A stretch of DNA of 51,034 nucleotides from Pleurocapsa sp. MO_226.B13 (GCA_030064795.1 JASJEI010000014.1:1-51034), one strand, 5' to 3'; positions 1 to 9,231 are shown, counted from the first letter of the stretch. Notes: generated by a model from the sequence alone, not told the origin. Numbers and translations are program-made.

Positions 1-99
1 GGCAAAAACTTGATTCCGACCTTGGGGGAACTCATTGCCAAAAAAGCACTCGAAAGCCTGGGCCCTCGCGCCGAGAAGAGCTCTCTGTCTTTGGCCTAA
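1..99 (+). CDS. 3' end of an unidentified gene (partial)
   Basis: The first 99 bases read without interruption in frame 1 as 32 residues followed by TAA at 97-99. The peptide (GKNLIPTLGELIAKKALESL, then GPRAEKSSLSLA) has the composition of a real protein C-terminus rather than a chance frame. The gene begins outside the window, so no family can be named. It runs convergent to the protease gene whose stop lies 36 bases downstream. Confidence 0.55.
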   Translation, partial: GKNLIPTLGELIAKKALESLGPRAEKSSLSLA

Positions 100-135
100 C
101 TTTTCGCGGCGATCGCACCCTGGCTTTTTGAGAAG

Positions 136-858
136 TTACAGTTGGGTTAAGAAATTGTTGAGGGATAATCCCCAACTAAGCTGTCTTAGTTGTTCGATTT
201 CTTCTGGAGTTGGTTGAGTTCCATCTTGGTAAACATACCCTGTATTAACAATGGGAAAAGCACTTTTGCCGTTAATCCCAATTACTTCCCCATCAGTATT
301 TAGAATTGCACCACCACTCATTCCCTGAACGATGTTGCTGGTATAACCAATTTGATAGCCATCTTTAAGGGCTTTACTGGATAGTTGGTTAATTGTTCCC
401 TCTTGAGTAACTAATTCTCCTGTTTCTGCTGAATAACCCACAGCCAGAATGGTTTGTTCTACTCTAGGAGTAGCTGCGCTGTTAATGGTTGCTGTTTGAT
501 AAGAGTTCTCACTACTAAATTGTAATAAAGCTAGGTCATCATCTGTTTCAATGCCATTAGCAACAGGTGAGGCTTGATGGGTCACACCATCATAAGTATG
601 AATGGTAAAGGTGTCCCCGCCTCGAAGGACGTGATTATTAGTCAGGATTAAATAAGTATTATCTTGTTGGGCGATAATTACACCCGAACCACCGTTTTCT
701 GCGCTGGTAATTTTCACGGTAATCTCGCGAGCAATATTATCTTTAATATAGGGATGAATATTTTGAGCAACGATCTCAGGCTTAGATGCAATGACTGGTG
801 GAATCGACGGTGTAGCAACCAGAAATAGAGAGGCGATTATTGGTAAATAAGATTTCAT
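136..858 (-). CDS. Secreted trypsin-like serine protease, single-domain paralogue
   Basis: A 240-residue S1-type (trypsin/Deg-like) protease with an N-terminal signal peptide (MKSYLPIIASLFLVATPSIP, followed by a PVIAS-type cleavage region). The start at 858 was chosen because it opens directly on the signal peptide; the frame stays open to 912 but adds only unrelated residues. The catalytic triad is visible: His76 in TNNHVL, Asp108 in DDDLALL, Ser181 in GMSGGAIL. It therefore probably acts in the periplasm or outside the cell. The protein stops at FLTQL, exactly where the paralogue at 5162-6235 continues into a second protease domain and TPRs, so this copy looks like a shortened duplicate. 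It lies downstream of and co-directional with the COP23 gene. Substrate unknown. Confidence 0.85.
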   Translation of the reverse strand: MKSYLPIIASLFLVATPSIPPVIASKPEIVAQNIHPYIKDNIAREITVKITSAENGGSGVIIAQQDNTYLILTNNHVLRGGDTFTIHTYDGVTHQASPVANGIETDDDLALLQFSSENSYQTATINSAATPRVEQTILAVGYSAETGELVTQEGTINQLSSKALKDGYQIGYTSNIVQGMSGGAILNTDGEVIGINGKSAFPIVNTGYVYQDGTQPTPEEIEQLRQLSWGLSLNNFLTQL

Positions 859-1036
859 GTTTATAAGTAGAATGAGTGCAATTTCAGTCGATTGGTCGAG
901 AAAACTCCTCAATTCTTCCTACTAGAACATCTAGGCTAAAATTCTGGGTTAATTCCCCCAAACTTGGGAATTAGGGGGCTGAGATTAACTTGCGCTACCC
1001 AACAAATTAAACTAGACGAACTACTACAGCCAGATT

Positions 1037-1618
1037 TTAATTTGAGGTTAAATTCTCTTTGTCAATTGCAGGTGCAATGTTTAATAACTCTTCGATCGAT
1101 ACATAAATCTGTTGTGACGAACTTTGGTATAAAGGTTCAGATGATGTACCTTCGATAATTCCGATTAGTCCTTCCAACACTGCTTGAGGATCGTTATGGC
1201 GTTTGACTTGAAATAGTTGATCTCGACCTTGACAGGGTTGTCCTGTTTCAATCGTCGCACAAATTATGTCTTCGCCGTTATTAATTCCTGTAGTTAGATA
1301 GTTTAAGCGTCCATCTTCATAAAATGTCTGAAACTTGGGCGATACAGTGTCACAGCGTCTTTGAGCATCCCATTCAGGAATATAATTTGATTTCCAAGCG
1401 ATAATGGCAATATTTGCTTTTCTTTGGGGAACATAAGCGATGGTAGCTGGAATATTTTCGTCAGTCTCTCGATCTACGATTTCACCGCAATAGAAGCTGA
1501 CGCGATCGCTTCGTTCGGGCTGGTTTACAATAGTTTCTGTATTACTAGATATTTCTGGAGAAACAAGACCAACTATGGTTGTGGCTAATAGTAGTGTGCC
1601 AAAGTATTTAGTATTCAT
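1037..1618 (-). CDS. COP23 domain protein
   Basis: A 193-residue protein with a hydrophobic N-terminal segment (residues about 5-22, signal-peptide like) and the pattern of the cyanobacterial COP23 family (circadian oscillating protein of about 23 kDa): RVSFYCGEIVD, then paired cysteines in the RRCDTVSPKF and IICATIETGQPCQG regions. COP23 was described as a membrane-associated cyanobacterial protein; its biochemical role is unknown. It lies 178 bp upstream of the short protease on the same strand, so the two may be co-transcribed. The last 50 or so residues are duplicated as a stump at 6310-6480, next to the other protease copy, which suggests that a COP23-protease pair was duplicated as a unit. 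Confidence 0.8.
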   Translation of the reverse strand: MNTKYFGTLLLATTIVGLVSPEISSNTETIVNQPERSDRVSFYCGEIVDRETDENIPATIAYVPQRKANIAIIAWKSNYIPEWDAQRRCDTVSPKFQTFYEDGRLNYLTTGINNGEDIICATIETGQPCQGRDQLFQVKRHNDPQAVLEGLIGIIEGTSSEPLYQSSSQQIYVSIEELLNIAPAIDKENLTSN

Positions 1619-1712
1619 AATTACAGTAAAGTTTTCTGAAAGCTATTTTTAAAATGCGATCGCTAAAACTAGAAAGTTCTCTTTCTCGCTCTTGATGTTT
1701 AAATTAAGAAAA

Positions 1713-2408
1713 TTATTCGAGTGCGCCCCAAAGTTGAAGCAAATATGAGGAATCTAATCTTTCTCTCGTAAGTTTTTTGAGTTTCAAATATCGACCCGTT
1801 TTCGGCTCAAAATTGAATGTTTGAGTATTTATTTGTCCATCCATTGTAAATTTACCAATCGATTCAAACTCCCCTGTAGAAGATTCATTACCAACTAACA
1901 GTTCAAATTCAAAATCCTTGAGGTTCATCTTTTGGGAAGCCATAACTGAGAAAGTGTCAAAGGTGGCACATTTACCGTCCTTAAACCTGTAGACTACTTC
2001 TTTACCAGCAAAGAGGGCATCATTAATATAATCCTCAAAACCTTCAAGCACATCGATTTGAGTTGCTCCTGAGCATAAAGTACCAGAACAACTCACTGCT
2101 TTGCCACCCTCTGCTACTGTTAAAAGACTTATTCTGTTGGACCCGGTGATGTTGGTAGCCGAACAAGTAGATGGTGAACTCGACTGAGTTAACGTTTCAG
2201 AATCATCAGTGCTAGGATCTAAATCTTTTGATTCTATTGCTTCTGGTTCTTCTAATTGAGATATAGATGAAGAATCTGTAGTAGTTGGTTCTGGTTTAAC
2301 CTTATTTGGCTCGTCCCCAATAGAAATAGTAATTTTAGGAAGACTACTACAACCAACTAATAGTAATGTACTAAGTAATGTGGTAGTCAGTTTATGAGCA
2401 AAAATCAT
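1713..2408 (-). CDS. Lipoprotein with galactose-binding-like C-terminal region
   Basis: A 231-residue protein beginning with a clear lipoprotein signal: a hydrophobic stretch ending in LLLVGC, with Cys20 as the likely lipidated residue. A low-complexity acidic linker rich in Ser, Thr, Asp and Glu (about residues 30-82) follows. The C-terminal part (about 85-231) resembles a discoidin/F5-8-type fold in pattern: a Cys-containing opening, a middle strand KDGKCATFDTFSV, and a closing GRYLKLK motif. That assignment is a pattern judgement, not a computed match. It is expected to be membrane-anchored and extracytoplasmic. It is co-directional with the protease/COP23 genes on both sides and may belong to the same envelope module. 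Confidence 0.6.
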   Translation of the reverse strand: MIFAHKLTTTLLSTLLLVGCSSLPKITISIGDEPNKVKPEPTTTDSSSISQLEEPEAIESKDLDPSTDDSETLTQSSSPSTCSATNITGSNRISLLTVAEGGKAVSCSGTLCSGATQIDVLEGFEDYINDALFAGKEVVYRFKDGKCATFDTFSVMASQKMNLKDFEFELLVGNESSTGEFESIGKFTMDGQINTQTFNFEPKTGRYLKLKKLTRERLDSSYLLQLWGALE

Positions 2409-2634
2409 CTTTTTGACCTAATTAGATGGAAACTTTTCTAGCTCTTACTACGATAATCTTAAAAGCTTTAAGCAATATATAGCGACAAATACTGGATATT
2501 TTAATACGGTTCAATCGGAATTAAATATTACTTAAATATGGTAGTTAGACAATAATTGCTAGAGTTGATTAAGGTTGATATCAACTTGATAATGATGGGC
2601 AATAAATAGAGATTTAATCTTGAGCTAATAAGGC

Positions 2635-5175
2635 TTATATTTGTGGATTAGATAGTAACTTTTCTGTATCTGCGATTAACTTTTCGCCCCAAAGATTTTC
2701 TTGAAGATATTCAGAATCAGCCAATCTTTCATCGATGGTTAAAGCTTTTTCAGCCATTGCCAGGGCTTTTTTGGTTTCGCCAAAAGTAAATAAAGTTACA
2801 GCTAAAGCTAGTTGAGATTCAGCAGATTGACTGTCGAGAGAGAGCGCTTGCTGGAATTGTTTTCTGGCTGCTTTAATTGCACCCATTTCATATTTAACTA
2901 AACCTATATTGATCGTAGCTGCTAAAAAGTTTGAGTCTAAAAGTACTACCCGCTCGTAATCCGCTAGAGCTAAATCTAGTTTTCCTTGCTTTAGGTAAAG
3001 ATTACCTCGATTATAATAACCAATGGCATTATTCGGAGCGAGAGATATTGCTTTATTGTAGTCAACCAGAGCTAGATCCAATTTTCCTTGCTTTCGGTAA
3101 AGATTAGCTCGATTGCCGTAACCGTTAGGATTATCAGGATCGATTTCGATTTCTTTATTGAAATCAGCTAGGGCTAGATCGAATTTTCCTTGTTCTTGGT
3201 AAAAAAGTCCTCGATTGTTGTAAGCTTGATAATGTCGAGGATGAAGTTCATAGTTAGGATCTAGCTTAGAGGCTTGATCGAAATCGTTGAGGGCTAAATC
3301 TGGTCTTCCTTTGTCTTGGTAAATAACACCACGGTTATTGTATGCTTGCACGTATTCAGGATTTAGTTGGATTGCTTTACTATAGTCAGTTAATGCTAAA
3401 TCTAATTTTTCTTGCCGTTGGTAAAAAATACCCCGAGCATAGTAAGTTCGAGCATAATTAGGATTGATGGCGATCGCTCGATCGTAGTCGGCTAATGCTA
3501 AATCGAGTTTTTCTTGATTTTGGTAAAAATAACCCCGATTGATATAAGCTTGGATGTTTTTAGGATTGAGTGCGAGGGATTGATTATAGTTAGCTAGTGC
3601 TAATTCATCTTGTCCTCGATCGCTGTAAATGATCCCCCGATTATTGTAAGCTTCAGCATTCTTAGGATCGAGTTCCAAAACCTGGTTGAAATCAGCTAAT
3701 GCCAAATCAAGTTTTCCTTGCTCTCGATAAACACCACCTCGATTAAGGTAAGTACCAGTGTTGTTAGGGTCAAGTTTGATCGCTCGATTGTAGTCGGCTA
3801 ATGCCAAATCGAGTTTTCTTTGCTTTTGGTAAAGCAGGGCGCGATTGTGGTAGGCATTAGTATGGTGGTGGCGATCGTAACTAGAATCGTTAGCCTCAAG
3901 GTTGTCGGTATATAGCTTAATCGCCCGATCGTAGTCAGCTAAAGCTAAATCGAATTTTCCTTGCTTTTTGTAAACAATAGCCCGATTATTATAAGCGTTA
4001 GCATTATCAGAATTTAACTCTAATGCTCGATCGTAGTCGGCTAAAGCTAGATCGAGTTTTTCTTGTTGTTGATAAATATTGCCCCGATTGATGTATGCCG
4101 CAGTGAAATTGGGATTGAATTGTAGTGCTTGATTGAAATCAGCCAAAGCTAGATCCAGTTTTCCTTGACTGTCATAAGAAACACCTCGATTATTGTAAAA
4201 AGCTGCCCGAGGGTTGAGTTGAATTGCTTGTTGATAGGCAATTTCGGCTGCGGAATATTGTTGCAATCTAGATAGTAAATTGGCTTTTTCGTTATAAAGA
4301 TTAGCATTGTCTTTCTGTAGTGCAATAGCTCGCTCAATCGTCTCTAATGCCTCATTTAATCGATTTAATTTGCTTAAAACCAAACTTTGATGCAAAAAAG
4401 CTGGTGCAAAACTGGCTTGTGTTTCTGTCGCTAGATTGAAATTTACTAATGCTGCTTGATATTGTTTTCGCGCCTCTAAAGCTAAACCTTTGCCATAATA
4501 TGCCAAATCAATAAATTCTGGTTTGAGGGCAACAGCTCGATCGAAAGCTTGGACTGCTTCCTCGTAACGTTGCAACCGCCATAGTTGATTGCCTCTTTCA
4601 ATCCATCGCTCTGCTGTAGCATTGTCTTGAGGTGTTTGTGTTGTTAAAATCCCATCTTGAAAAGCTTTTGTTTCTGCTGGATTTAATTCCTTTGGTCGAT
4701 TATTTTCGATTGATAATGCCGAGTCTATCTCAAATCTATCTATCAAGCCCATGAAGGTATTAATGGGAATGCCCAAACTATAGCCCAACTGTATTTGTGT
4801 TGCCGAACTACTCTGACTATTGAAAGCGGTTTCCCCTTCGGCTAATCCATGAATACCAATAACTCTCCCATCTTTATCTAATACAGCACCACCACTCATG
4901 CCCCCATAGGTGATACTGGTATAAACCATTTCGTAACCACCAGCTAAACTACCTTGACTATTAATCAATTTAGAACTATCGGTAGATAAGGAATTATCAT
5001 TAACCTGTATCAAGCCCTGTTCTCGCTCTAAGCCATAACCCAAACTAAATCGCCATTGAGGAGATGTCGTATTACCTAGCTGAGGAAATCCCGCAACAAA
5101 GACTGCATCATCTTTGGATACAGGATAATTAGCTAATTGAGCTACCTGATAATTCTTATCGCTAGTAAACTGCAC
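2635..5175 (-). CDS. C-terminal part of the double-protease/TPR protein (frameshifted)
   Basis: An 846-residue open frame that is the continuation of the protein starting at 6235. It begins inside a second trypsin-like domain: upstream of the nominal start the same frame reads AKKEVDLAVVQF, supplying the catalytic Asp, and the Ser is seen at GGMSGGAVLDKDG (residue about 94). From about residue 185 to the end it is made of tandem TPR repeats, about 16 or more, with the recurring pattern KLDLALADYDRAI..P....AY.NRG. Joined to 5162-6235 the protein would be about 1,200 residues: signal peptide, protease, protease, TPR array. On its own this part has no signal peptide and only half of its protease domain, so it is probably not functional unless the frameshift is bypassed or is a sequencing error. 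Confidence 0.75.
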   Translation of the reverse strand: MQFTSDKNYQVAQLANYPVSKDDAVFVAGFPQLGNTTSPQWRFSLGYGLEREQGLIQVNDNSLSTDSSKLINSQGSLAGGYEMVYTSITYGGMSGGAVLDKDGRVIGIHGLAEGETAFNSQSSSATQIQLGYSLGIPINTFMGLIDRFEIDSALSIENNRPKELNPAETKAFQDGILTTQTPQDNATAERWIERGNQLWRLQRYEEAVQAFDRAVALKPEFIDLAYYGKGLALEARKQYQAALVNFNLATETQASFAPAFLHQSLVLSKLNRLNEALETIERAIALQKDNANLYNEKANLLSRLQQYSAAEIAYQQAIQLNPRAAFYNNRGVSYDSQGKLDLALADFNQALQFNPNFTAAYINRGNIYQQQEKLDLALADYDRALELNSDNANAYNNRAIVYKKQGKFDLALADYDRAIKLYTDNLEANDSSYDRHHHTNAYHNRALLYQKQRKLDLALADYNRAIKLDPNNTGTYLNRGGVYREQGKLDLALADFNQVLELDPKNAEAYNNRGIIYSDRGQDELALANYNQSLALNPKNIQAYINRGYFYQNQEKLDLALADYDRAIAINPNYARTYYARGIFYQRQEKLDLALTDYSKAIQLNPEYVQAYNNRGVIYQDKGRPDLALNDFDQASKLDPNYELHPRHYQAYNNRGLFYQEQGKFDLALADFNKEIEIDPDNPNGYGNRANLYRKQGKLDLALVDYNKAISLAPNNAIGYYNRGNLYLKQGKLDLALADYERVVLLDSNFLAATINIGLVKYEMGAIKAARKQFQQALSLDSQSAESQLALAVTLFTFGETKKALAMAEKALTIDERLADSEYLQENLWGEKLIADTEKLLSNPQI

Positions 5176-6235
5176 TACAGCTAAATCTACCTCCTTCTTG
5201 GCTTTGAATATTGCTGCTATCTACAGGATATTCTCGATCATCAGGAGCAACTATATGGTAAGTGTAATCGATACAGTCTCTCGTCTGTCGATTTTTTTCA
5301 CAAATAACATGATCGGCAGTGAGAACAGTGTAAGTATCTCCTTCCCTGGCAATAATTACCCCCGAACCATTTGCCCCACTACTACTATCGACCCTAACTG
5401 TAATTTGTTTAGCTGATGCTTCTAATTCTCCTAACCATCCCGTCAATTGGGTATTGTTAAGAGCGGTTACAGTTTCGGGTAGGGGTAAGTTATAAGCAGC
5501 AATAATTTCAGAATTGATTTGAGTCAACAAATTATCGATCGCAATACCCCAACTAAGCTGTCTCATCTTCTCTATTTCTTCTGGGGTGGGTTTAGTCCCG
5601 TCTTGATAAAGATAACCAGTATTGACTATGGGAAAAGCACTTTTGCCGTTAATCCCAATTACTTCCCCATCAGTATTCAGGATTGCACCACCACTCATCC
5701 CCCGAACTATATTACTGGAATAACCAATTTGATAACCGTCTTTGAGGGTTTGATCTGGTACTCGCTCAATCTTTCCTGATTGAGTAACTAATTCTCCTGT
5801 TTCAGAAGAATAACCCACAGCCAGAATAGTTTGTTCTACTCTGGGAGTAGCTGCACTGTTAATGGTTGCCGTTTGATAAGAGTTCTCGCTACTAAATTGT
5901 AATAAGGCTATATCGTCATTAGTTTCAATACCATTGGCTACAGATGTTGCTTGATGAGTAACATCATCATGAGTCTGAATAGTAAAGATATCATCATCCC
6001 GAAGGACATGATTGTTAGTCAGAACTAAGTAAGTATTATCTTGTTTAGCAATAATTACCCCACTACCACCATTTTCTACACTACTAATTCTGACACTAAT
6101 CTCGCGAGCAATATTATCTTTAATATAGAGATTCATCGCTTGAGCAATAATTTGGGTTTCTGATGCTACTGCTGGTGGAATGAAAGGAGTAGAAGCCAGA
6201 AACAGAGAAGCGATTATTGGTAAATAGGATTTCAT
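5162..6235 (-). CDS. N-terminal part of the double-protease/TPR protein (frameshifted)
   Basis: A 357-residue frame, close paralogue of the protease at 136-858. It has a signal peptide (MKSYLPIIASLFLASTPFIP) and a full first protease domain with His76 (TNNHVL), Asp108 (NDDIALL) and Ser181 (GMSGGAIL). From about residue 270 a second trypsin-like domain starts, with its His at LTADHV (309). The reading frame is then lost at about 5203-5205, where a CAAAGCC run carries one A too many (on the minus strand); the last dozen residues before the TAG are out-of-frame noise. Removing one A joins SNIQ to AKKEVDLAVVQF in the frame at 2635-5175. It would be exported to the periplasm or surface. Divergent from the FHA regulator at 6718. 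Confidence 0.78.
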   Translation of the reverse strand: MKSYLPIIASLFLASTPFIPPAVASETQIIAQAMNLYIKDNIAREISVRISSVENGGSGVIIAKQDNTYLVLTNNHVLRDDDIFTIQTHDDVTHQATSVANGIETNDDIALLQFSSENSYQTATINSAATPRVEQTILAVGYSSETGELVTQSGKIERVPDQTLKDGYQIGYSSNIVRGMSGGAILNTDGEVIGINGKSAFPIVNTGYLYQDGTKPTPEEIEKMRQLSWGIAIDNLLTQINSEIIAAYNLPLPETVTALNNTQLTGWLGELEASAKQITVRVDSSSGANGSGVIIAREGDTYTVLTADHVICEKNRQTRDCIDYTYHIVAPDDREYPVDSSNIQSQEGGRFSCSAVY

Positions 6236-6309
6236 CTTGATTGACAGGATAGAAGTAACAATAAGTTGATTAGTAGGAAAAACAATTAATTCTCCCTACG
6301 TTTAAAAGT

Positions 6310-6480
6310 TTAATTAGAAGTTAAATCCGCTTCTTCAATCGCAGGTGCAGCATTTAATAAATCTTTCATTGGTACATAAATCTGTTGTCCCGAACTCTGA
6401 TATAAAGGTTTAGATGATGTCCCTTCTATAATCCCAGTTAATCCCTTTAAAACTGCTTGAGGATCGTTTATAGCTTGCAT
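6310..6480 (-). pseudogene. COP23 C-terminal remnant
   Basis: Read on the minus strand from 6480 this gives 56 residues ending in TAA at 6310-6312. The peptide contains INDPQAVLKGLTGIIEGTSS and then PLYQSSGQQIYV, close to the last 50 residues of the intact COP23 protein encoded at 1037-1618 (NDPQAVLEGLIGIIEGTSS, PLYQSSSQQIYV). Everything upstream of that point is missing, so it lacks the signal peptide and the cysteine-rich core. It sits upstream of the long protease gene, as the intact COP23 gene sits upstream of the short protease. Confidence 0.8.
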
Positions 6481-6717
6481 TACATTTAATCAGAAAATTT
6501 GTTATGTCTAAAACTTTTAATATTTATAAATACAAATAAGTTCTATAGCCAAGTGTTTTCATAATGTAATTTATGCTTATTCTAAAAGATCAAAGTAAAT
6601 TTTTGCTATAAATCATCAAGATTTCAATATTACTCAATCAAAACTAAATATTACTTAAATATAAGGTTTAGCTCGTAACTGCTACAGTCAATTAATAGGT
6701 ATTTTGGTCTTATTTCT
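6481..6717. other. AT-rich intergenic stretch upstream of the FHA regulator
   Basis: Very AT-rich, no reading frame with coding character. It contains a TTACTTAAATAT string (about 6650-6661) also seen in the 2520-2540 gap (ATTACTTAAATATGG), so the upstream regions of both parts of the locus share sequence. It probably carries the promoter of the regulator at 6718; no convincing operator could be assigned. Confidence 0.4.
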
Positions 6718-7509
6718 ATGACAGCTAGGGAAATAACTACTACTACAATTGGTCAGCAGATGAATCGAGAATATCCCTTTTTTAAAGTTACTAAACCCGA
6801 TGGAACGCAATATACCATCGAACTTGAAGCTATAATTAACCAACAATCAAGAGAGATTTATATTTCTATCGGACGGCAAAGTAACAATCATATTGTTCTT
6901 AGCGATCCACAAAAGAAAATATCAAGACATCATTGTTCTATTCAATACAAAAACAATCGATGGTGGATAGTAGACGAAGATAGCTCTAATGGAACTTTTC
7001 TTCAGCGAGAAATCGATCGACCAGAAATTGATGTGCGTTCGGAAGATAAGATTACTCTTAGAAGTGGCGACTACATTTTAATCTTGGGAGAGCTTAGTCC
7101 ATCGGGACAACCAATTTTTTGGCGACTGGAATTTATCGATCCTGGAGAAACTTCTCAAGTATCTAGTATGCAAACTATCCACAGCATTGAATACAGTCTC
7201 AGTCAAAAAGCTCTGTTCCGCAATATTGCCCGTCGCCGAGATTCCCTATCTTTAGGCGATCGCGAACGTTCTTTAATCGATTACATGAGTCGTAAAAATT
7301 ATCAGAACAACGATCGAACAACTATCTGTGAATACGACGAACTGATCGAGGCAGTTTGGCAAGATGATAGTTTTGGTAGAGATAGCAGAGACATTAACCA
7401 TTTAGTCTGGCGAGTTAGAGACAAAATCGAACTGGACTCAGGAGAACCTCAATTTCTCAAAACGGTCAAAGGAAGAGGCTATTCCTTGGATATCAAAGTT
7501 ATCGAGTGA
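6718..7509 (+). CDS. FHA domain transcriptional regulator with winged-helix C-terminus
   Basis: A 263-residue protein. Residues about 48-125 form an FHA (phosphothreonine-binding) domain with the canonical residues visible: IGR at 51-53, SRHH at 69-72, NGT at 91-93. Residues about 175-260 look like an OmpR/PhoB-type winged helix, closing with the typical FLKTVKGRGYSL hairpin. No receiver domain is present, so control is likely through binding a phosphothreonine protein rather than Asp phosphorylation. Its stop lies 17 bp from the stop of the convergent Ser/Thr kinase gene, and it is divergent from the protease/TPR gene. The inference is that the kinase and this regulator form a pair and that the protease locus is a possible target. 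Confidence 0.85.
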   Translation: MTAREITTTTIGQQMNREYPFFKVTKPDGTQYTIELEAIINQQSREIYISIGRQSNNHIVLSDPQKKISRHHCSIQYKNNRWWIVDEDSSNGTFLQREIDRPEIDVRSEDKITLRSGDYILILGELSPSGQPIFWRLEFIDPGETSQVSSMQTIHSIEYSLSQKALFRNIARRRDSLSLGDRERSLIDYMSRKNYQNNDRTTICEYDELIEAVWQDDSFGRDSRDINHLVWRVRDKIELDSGEPQFLKTVKGRGYSLDIKVIE

Positions 7510-7526
7510 AAATAAGCGCGAGTGCA

Positions 7527-8942
7527 TCACAACCCGCAAGAATCAAACCGTGACAGTAACATTCCTCTTTCGAGAAACCGTAAATCATTGCGCTCGGAAG
7601 ACATTGTGCCTGGACTGGGTAGATGCCCAGATGGAGCTATATTAGTAAATTTTAAGTCACCGTATAAGCCCCACGCCCCAAAGGTTCTCCACTTAACCTT
7701 ATTGCCAAACTCTTCGTAAGCAGATTCTGTATATTGACCGAATTCATTTCCCGTGGATAAATAAGCTTTTTTTTGAGGAGTAAAACCAAAATTTCCGTCA
7801 CTATGGTTCGTCCAAAGCTCGTCAATTTTTTGCAGAGCTTGACAGGGTATTTTACTAATAGATTCTGCATCTAAGGCACTTTTTTCATTGGCAACCTTCA
7901 AGAGCAGTTTATTGGTTTCTGCATCGGCTTGTTGCCATTGTTGATTTTGTAGATATGTTTCTAATTGAGCGTAATTTGGTCGATCTAAAAGCGGGAGAGC
8001 AGTAATTCCTACACCAGCTAAGCCGATCGCTCCAAATAGAACTAATAATAGTTTTCCTTTTGGCTGAGACTTCACTATTTTAGTCTCAGGAACAGTTTGC
8101 CCCGATCGGCGATCGATTTCAGTAGGAATGAGTGCTTTTAAAGCTTCATTAGCATCTTGAAAGCGTTGTTTATATTGAAAACTGACCATCTTACCCAAGA
8201 CATATTTTAGTTGGGGACTAACTTCAAGATCGAGGTCGTTCCACATTTGCTGTAAATGTTCTGAGTCCTGGGGCAATTCTCTGGATGATAAACCTGAAAG
8301 AGCTTGAATACCTAACATTCCTACCGCATATACATCGCTATATTTCCCTGGTCTTCCCATCGCTTGTTCGGGAGGCATATAAGAATAAGTCCCAATACCA
8401 ACTGTTGATGATAAAGTTGTCTTTCCCTGCCGATCGCCAGTCAAGATTTTTTTGACCGCACCAAAATCAATTAAGACTAACCTGCGATCGCTTTGACGAC
8501 GCATAATATTAGCTGGCTTAATATCTCGATGAATAGTATTTTCTTGATGTACTACAGATAAGATAGATAGCAGTTCCTGCAAAAATTCAACTGTTTCTGC
8601 TTCACTCCATTTTTTCCCTGGCTGAAATTCGGAGGTTAAATCTTGTCCCTCAATCAATTCCTGGACTAGATAAAATTCTCCCTCTTCTCCAAAATAAGAA
8701 TAAAGACGGGGTATCTGGTTATGTTCTCCCAAACGAGACAAACACTCAGCTTCGGTTTTGAATAGTCTTTTAGCTATTTCTAAGTTTCTAGGGTTGGTGT
8801 TCTGGGGACAAAGGTGTTTGACCACTCGACGAGGTTCGCCAGGGAAAGCTTTATCGAGCGCGATATAAGTATTGCCAAAAGCACCAGCACCAATTTCTTC
8901 GATGATTTTGTATTGTTTAAAAAGAATTTTCCCAATCGCCAT
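7527..8942 (-). CDS. Membrane Ser/Thr protein kinase with GUN4-like C-terminal domain
   Basis: 471 residues. The kinase domain (about 11-275) has the glycine loop GAGAFGNTY (18-25), the ATP-binding Lys42 (VVKHL), the catalytic loop HRDIKPAN (138-145) and DFG (159-161), so it should be active. One transmembrane helix follows at about 298-317. The remainder (about 325-471) resembles the GUN4 fold: LETYLQNQQWQQADAETNKL, then ELWTNHSDGNFGF and APSGHLPS near the end. GUN4 proper binds Mg-porphyrins and stimulates Mg-chelatase; kinase-tethered versions are known in cyanobacteria but ligand binding here is inferred. Topology would place the GUN4-like part on the opposite side of the membrane from the kinase. 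Convergent neighbour: the FHA regulator. Confidence 0.88.
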   Translation of the reverse strand: MAIGKILFKQYKIIEEIGAGAFGNTYIALDKAFPGEPRRVVKHLCPQNTNPRNLEIAKRLFKTEAECLSRLGEHNQIPRLYSYFGEEGEFYLVQELIEGQDLTSEFQPGKKWSEAETVEFLQELLSILSVVHQENTIHRDIKPANIMRRQSDRRLVLIDFGAVKKILTGDRQGKTTLSSTVGIGTYSYMPPEQAMGRPGKYSDVYAVGMLGIQALSGLSSRELPQDSEHLQQMWNDLDLEVSPQLKYVLGKMVSFQYKQRFQDANEALKALIPTEIDRRSGQTVPETKIVKSQPKGKLLLVLFGAIGLAGVGITALPLLDRPNYAQLETYLQNQQWQQADAETNKLLLKVANEKSALDAESISKIPCQALQKIDELWTNHSDGNFGFTPQKKAYLSTGNEFGQYTESAYEEFGNKVKWRTFGAWGLYGDLKFTNIAPSGHLPSPGTMSSERNDLRFLERGMLLSRFDSCGL

Positions 8943-9084
8943 CGTCGAGTTTTTTATTAAAACTGTGTTTATATTTTAGAAGAAAACATCGGATCTATAC
9001 TTATTGAGATATCGAGATCGCAGGTATTTATATGAAATCCAAAAAATAATGATACGAATTAGGTGACAGAATGACGGGGTGACC

Positions 9085-9135
9085 AAAGGTTCTCCAAGTC
9101 CCCAAGTCCCCAAATCCCCAAGTCCCCAAGTCAAC
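9085..9135. repeat. Short tandem repeat of CCCAAGT-type heptamers
   Basis: Between the kinase and the receiver-histidine kinase the sequence repeats CCCCAAGT/CCCCAAAT units about five times. This matches the style of the short tandemly repeated repetitive (STRR) sequences common in cyanobacterial intergenic DNA. A related array on the other strand lies at 12500-12556. Confidence 0.65.
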
Positions 9136-9231
9136 CATGTGTCGCAAACATTTAAGTATTTCATATTACTTGACAAGCAGTTTTCTCAAACTCCAACACT
9201 TTCATTATTTCATTAGAATTTAAGCTCAACA

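Noticed and set aside
4149..4337. Short minus-strand frame inside the TPR region
   Set aside because: Out-of-frame shadow of the repetitive TPR coding sequence.
9085..9135. Tandem repeats considered as a CRISPR array
   Set aside because: Units are 7-8 bp with no spacers; they are simple tandem repeats. No CRISPR structure was seen elsewhere in the window.
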